This document shows positions 59,305 through 64,000 of a stretch of 64,000 bases of DNA, piece by piece (the first letter of the stretch is position 1; each line of letters starts with the position of its first letter). The stretch covers positions 31,881,001-31,945,000 of the forward strand of contig NC_092580.1 in NCBI RefSeq assembly GCF_037975245.1, given 5' to 3'. Both the position numbers and the translations under genes were made by a program. Source of the stretch: Apostichopus japonicus. Lineage: Eukaryota > Echinodermata > Holothuroidea > Aspidochirotida > Stichopodidae. The notes below the pieces were generated by a model. It did not search any database, was not told the DNA's origin, and worked only from the letters and a program-made list of their open reading frames with translations.

Positions 59305-62300
59305 ACTTACTTTTACACATTCTCTTACACAGGCTCTCTAGTGGATAAGCAGTTTGCTAACAGTTTTATTTTATTTTTATATTTATATTACACAGCATAC
59401 GTAACTACACTACTCAACCCCAATCCACCTCCACCCCAACTATACCCCACTCCTTTTTCTGCAGATTGTCGAAATGACAAGCTAGATCCACATTATATGA
59501 TCGTTTCACCATTTTGTTTCAGACTATTTAAAATTCTATAACTCCACGTGAAGTCAAATATATAATAACTTGCTGCAAAATGTTGAATCGACGTACTTTT
59601 GATATCAATTTTTCATTCAGCTATAGGATTATTAATTCATCACTGAATGTTACTAACATTTATAAAGAAATATATATGTCATTAGCATAATATGTAAATG
59701 CAACTTATAACGTTAACAAAGTCAGGCTCTACATGCCCTGATAAAAAAAAATTTAAACAGAAAGCTAAACAGTTATATTTTAAATCGTTCAATTTGCATG
59801 CCTGGAGGCGCTAGTTAAGTTACAAACATAACATTCTGTATAAAGTATAAAAATGTACTTATATCGCCGGTACAGACATAATTATTATAGCTACAACTAC
59901 AAGTTTTTTAAATTTTTTATCAGGGTATAATCATGGTATGTGTTCATTGTCGTATACGCTTGTCAACATATACCAGACAAGTGTCATATTATTATTATTA
60001 TTATTTTTTAATTTTTTATAGTTTTACGATATTATGTACATTCCATTAACTATAGAGTAAGAAGGTTGTTGATTTGTGTTTTCTCACTCAAAATGGGCGC
60101 AGCCTAGACCTATGAAACTTAAGTTTAGTGCGTGCAATTGCACACCTACCGTACTCACCCCCCCCCCCTCCCCCCCCGCCCACTCTCCCTCACGTCCCAG
60201 TGAAACTGTGATTGCTGTAAAAATTCTGAGGGAAAATGCCCTACCTCCGTGTCGGGGACCCATGGTTCGATATATTTACAGTTCTTCCTCCAACTACTTT
60301 TCATGTGGTGTTAAGCACATGCAAGAAACATTAATTTGACATTGAAAGGGTAGAGGCGGTGGTACTGATGATATTAGCAGGAATCCACAGAACCACAGAC
60401 AGTGCATATAGTTATATAGGACAGCAACGCGTGCAACATAGACAGCGACTTCCTGTGCTCGACATATCACGATTTTCGTATGGTAATCTCAAACCAAACA
60501 CCAAACAAAACATCAAAAACATGGATAAAAATCGGATATTTATTTCTGGTCGCGTATATACTATACAACGTCAAAATAATGGTCACATCATGTTCAAGCT
60601 TCAACAAACACTTTGCTTCCGTTCTGAAAGTATTTTCCTTATAATAAATATCTGGATGTATGGGACATAATAATTGAATTGAGGGGGGGGGGGGCGTACG
60701 GGGTGTAGGGGGCGTACGGGTGGAGGAGGTGAACTTGAAGTGGGCTCTTTTAATCCACCTTGTACAACAGCTGTTGTGAACAGTCATTAATCTAAGCAGC
60801 TATTTGGAAGCTGCTTTTCCTTTCGTTCCATAAAGTATGATATTTTTGACGCATCCTATTTTGCTGACACAGTATAGAGGAGAGGGGTGGGGGGGGGGGG
60901 TCGGACGGGGCGGGAGGAATGTAATCTTAATCTGTAAGAGTCTCGTTTAACTATACGTATAAAGAGGGCCTTCTAGCCCATTACTTGACCCTTCGCATGA
61001 TGCCTGCAAGTTGTATACATATATGTGTATATGTGTATCGTAAAAATAATTTTAAAAAATTAAATATATAAAAAACGTAACATCAACAGAAAATAAATTG
61101 ATTCTTGTAATAACAAAATGGTCCCCATGTTTCCCATTCATGAATTAATCCGTGAAGTTGACCAGAAGTTCACACTGAAATGAAAAGTGCATAGGCCTAC
61201 GAACAGTTTTGCGCCCCTTTTAAAGCGACTTAGGCTATGATGCGGGTACATATAGAATTGATATCCGTCACACAAAGTCTCCCTCCCACCCACTCGCAGC
61301 TCTTCTCCCGCCGTCCTTCCGACTTTACGCCACTCTATACCAGCATATTGTCTGGCAAGTTTTGCCATTTGGTAACACCCGTTTCTAGCCAGCTTTGTGT
61401 ACGTAAATCAGTCTGCTAGCTTCCACTCCCTTTCTCGCCCACCGTCCACTTCACCCCACCCCTCCGCGCCCACTCATCTCCCTTCCACTCCTCTGGCAGA
61501 AAGAAAGACAATACGCATAAATACCAAGAACTGTATGCGTAAGTTCATCATTATTTAAAGCTATAAATGAAAATATATAAAGGATCTTGCATTGTCTACA
61601 CTCAGACACGCAGTATCCAGGTTACCAAGGCAAAGGTTTCGCCAAACTTGCTGGTTGCGCGAACGATGCTTATATATACAGTATATATATATATATATAG
61701 GCCTATACTTCTGACGTATTTCAACGTTCGTGTTACACGTTACACACTTCATGTAACATAATGACTTCAAGTCATACAAAATTTCCTTACCATTTATAGA
61801 AACTTTGTTCTGTAAACGATTTTCTATAATGATAGATTTCACATGTGACGTCATAAGTGTTTCACGAGTTGCGATGACACCCATATATACTTTAACAGAA
61901 TGTTCAAGGCGGTATGGATGAGAGTATAAATACAACTGTATATATATTCAAGAAGACTTGACATTATAGTGGTTCGAAATACTTACCATCGAAGATAGAG
62001 CCTGCGCACGAAAACCACGATCCTCTTCTTACTACTATAGTAAAGGCTGGTTACACTTTCATCAAAGTGAGTGCGTATATATATCTAAATTTAGATTAAA
62101 ATCAAATTATATGGATAGAAATAGATGTAGAACTTGCTGTTTTAGTTAGAGCAATAATGGGCATGTACTTTTGTTGTAGGACCCATATCATGCCCCGCCT
62201 TTACTCTATGAATATATGAATATTCAATATGGTGGATGAATATCATGCAACCTAAACGATCCGTTGAAGCTGAATGGAATTTCAACAAGCTAGACGCCTG

Positions 62301-63236
62301 AGTGTACAAATTATATGATGAACTGTTGACCATATGTCTGGAGGAAGGATTGGTCAGTTTATACCGTTAACACACAATGTAATGTTCATTAGAAATGCCC
62401 TGAAAATATATTATAATGATAAATAATGGTCACACATGTTCCAAATATCAAGAAGCACTAAACCGCCAGCCTCTACTGAAGTTGTACTCACTGAGACATT
62501 TAAACTGAACATTTCTAAATTTCTGAGAATAATGTGGAGAGTCAGAGCTGCAATAGAAATATTACCGTATATATATTTGGAGAAAAAACACAAAAAAAAC
62601 AATACTCTGTTGGCCATTTCATCATAAACACTCTTATCCCGAGGAGAAGGAGGAGGAGGGTGAGGAGTTGTCTAAGCGACTCTATTCTAGGTTTTGTTTT
62701 GGTCAGTATATCGTAAAAATAAATAAAAAGGGAGGAGAAATCGAAATTGTCAGTGCGTACCGTGACTGTATAAAATTTAAAACAAAATGAAACAAAAAAT
62801 CGTCAAAATGCTTTTTCGACAGATCTATATACTTAGCTTTTATCGGTCATTCTGCATGACATCGTAATCCACCACCGACCCCCCCCCCTCCCCCATAAAA
62901 AGAAAACCCCTCCCAACTCGCCCCACTCCACCCGAGTCTCTGCATATCTTCAATGCACTTATACGGCACTAACTCAACATGCTTGTAGTCTGCATAATGC
63001 ATGTGAAACACTCCAGATAAATCACTTGTATTTTTCTCTAATGAAATTCATCCTAGACTGATCGTAAAGTCTAAGTTTCATATATCTATAAGACAACATG
63101 CGTGTCTCCGGGAAAAGCTGCCAGACTCACCTATGCGGTGAGCGTTTGCATCTCTCCTCCTTTTTCTTTTAGCTAACTGTTACCTTCATTTTTTTTACAG
63201 AACCGCTTGCAATTTATTATACGCGTCGTTTGCGCG
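59305..63236. other. Intergenic, no gene recognised
   Basis: C runs near 60159-60177 and 62879-62888, G runs near 60682-60693 and 60889-60900, ATT repeats near 59989-60003, TGACGTCA at 61846. Open frames up to 124 codons (61561-61935, minus) include TA-repeat sequence and show no domain. Confidence 0.4.
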
Positions 63237-63458
63237 GTTGTCATGGCAACGAAACAATACAACACGCCACAGATCTGAGACAATTACTAGGCAGGGATCA
63301 ATGGTAAAGTTAAACTTACGCGTTTAACTTCTCTAAATGACATCCACAATTTGGATTTCTAGTTATTGTAACATAATTTATAACTTGAGTGACGTCACTA
63401 AAGCGGTCATTGTGACGTATCTCGCTTGTAAGCCTACCTTTTAAGTATAATGACGTCA
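63237..63458. promoter_or_regulatory. X-box-like site plus two CREs, possible promoter
   Basis: GTTGTCATGGCAAC (63237-63250) is an RFX X-box with one mismatch; TGACGTCA occurs at 63390-63397 and 63451-63458, with the partial site TGACGTAT between them. A 71-codon plus-strand frame starts at 63463, immediately after. It reads protein-like text (for example ETIEGEFYGYLYMEIPRRQK) but is unassigned. Together this could be a gene start, at low confidence. Confidence 0.3.
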
Positions 63459-64000
63459 CTGCGTGACATTTTCACAGTCTACCGAACAATTGGGGTGGAA
63501 TCTCAGCTCCGCAAACAAGAGCATTTCCGAAATAACTGACGACGTACACTTATATACACAATGTCACGAGTTAATGATGAACTCAACACCGAGAGAGACT
63601 ATTGAAGGAGAGTTCTATGGTTACCTGTACATGGAAATACCTCGGCGCCAAAAGTTAAAGGTGTCGCCTGTTGTCTAACGTCCGTGCGACATAATTTTTT
63701 ATAATTACAATAATAAGATCTTTTGCATTCAAAACTGTCAGTATCACTCTTTATACCAAGATTATATAGACTGTAAAAATGTTTCTTGTCGTTACGTGGA
63801 ACGGGATTGCTTGCTTCTACTCAAAGTATTTGTACCAACCGTCAACGTCATATATTTTGACCTTTTTGGCATTCCATGCCAGCGAACACTCAAGAGACAG
63901 CTATAAGTAAACTTAGAGCTTCTTCGAACAGCAGTCCACACCCACAGCAAAATATTTGCGTGGGTGTGCGTGTGTGTGCTTGTGTTATTTTCGAACTTTA
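63459..64000. other. Right end, one small unassigned frame
   Basis: Apart from the 71-codon frame at 63463-63678, no feature recognised. The window ends in a TG-rich patch (63958-63982). Confidence 0.4.

Overview
This is AT-rich animal (nuclear, intron-containing) DNA. The only gene that can be modelled end to end is a PIM-family serine/threonine kinase on the minus strand (42518-47144, five coding exons, 352 residues). The kinase is clearly PIM but diverged from the vertebrate paralogs. Together with dense (TA)n arrays, long poly-G/poly-C runs, hammerhead-ribozyme retroelements and frequent TAGGCCTA/TAGCCTA words, it suggests a marine invertebrate deuterostome, perhaps an echinoderm such as a sea cucumber. 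The species assignment is inference.

Layout. 1-19.4 kb is mostly CpG-poor and may be the body of another gene, of which only weak exon candidates were found (best: 4894-4992, plus strand). It holds a 2.1 kb minisatellite (2711-4857), a TGGTA-type array (9828-10370), a triplicated ~190 bp segment among TA arrays (11636-12463), and a small retrozyme-like element (13718-14110). That element carries two type-I hammerhead ribozymes exactly 300 bp apart with a tRNA-like Pol III promoter between them. 19.4-40.6 kb is CpG-richer, with no convincing gene but with RFX X-box-like and CRE motifs. 40.7-47.9 kb is the PIM locus: a 3'UTR with clustered AUUUA, the five exons, and a promoter-proximal region with CCAAT, CRE and E2F-like motifs. 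48-64 kb is again CpG-richer and intergenic. It contains a candidate first exon under E2F-like sites (51.4 kb), a nearly perfect 129 bp inverted repeat around a TA spacer (55201-55548), an 11-copy 52 bp tandem array (56361-56931), a second hammerhead-like hairpin resembling those of Penelope-like elements (59265-59302), and a CRE/X-box cluster near the right end.

The most unusual content is the hammerhead material. One ribozyme of the 13.7-14.1 kb pair has every core nucleotide intact, its stem I shares bases with the tRNA-like B box, and a T5 Pol III stop follows it directly. The other has the same fold with lesions in the core. Three of the differences between the two are CpG-decay type. 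Most open frames shorter than about 145 codons elsewhere in the window look like chance.
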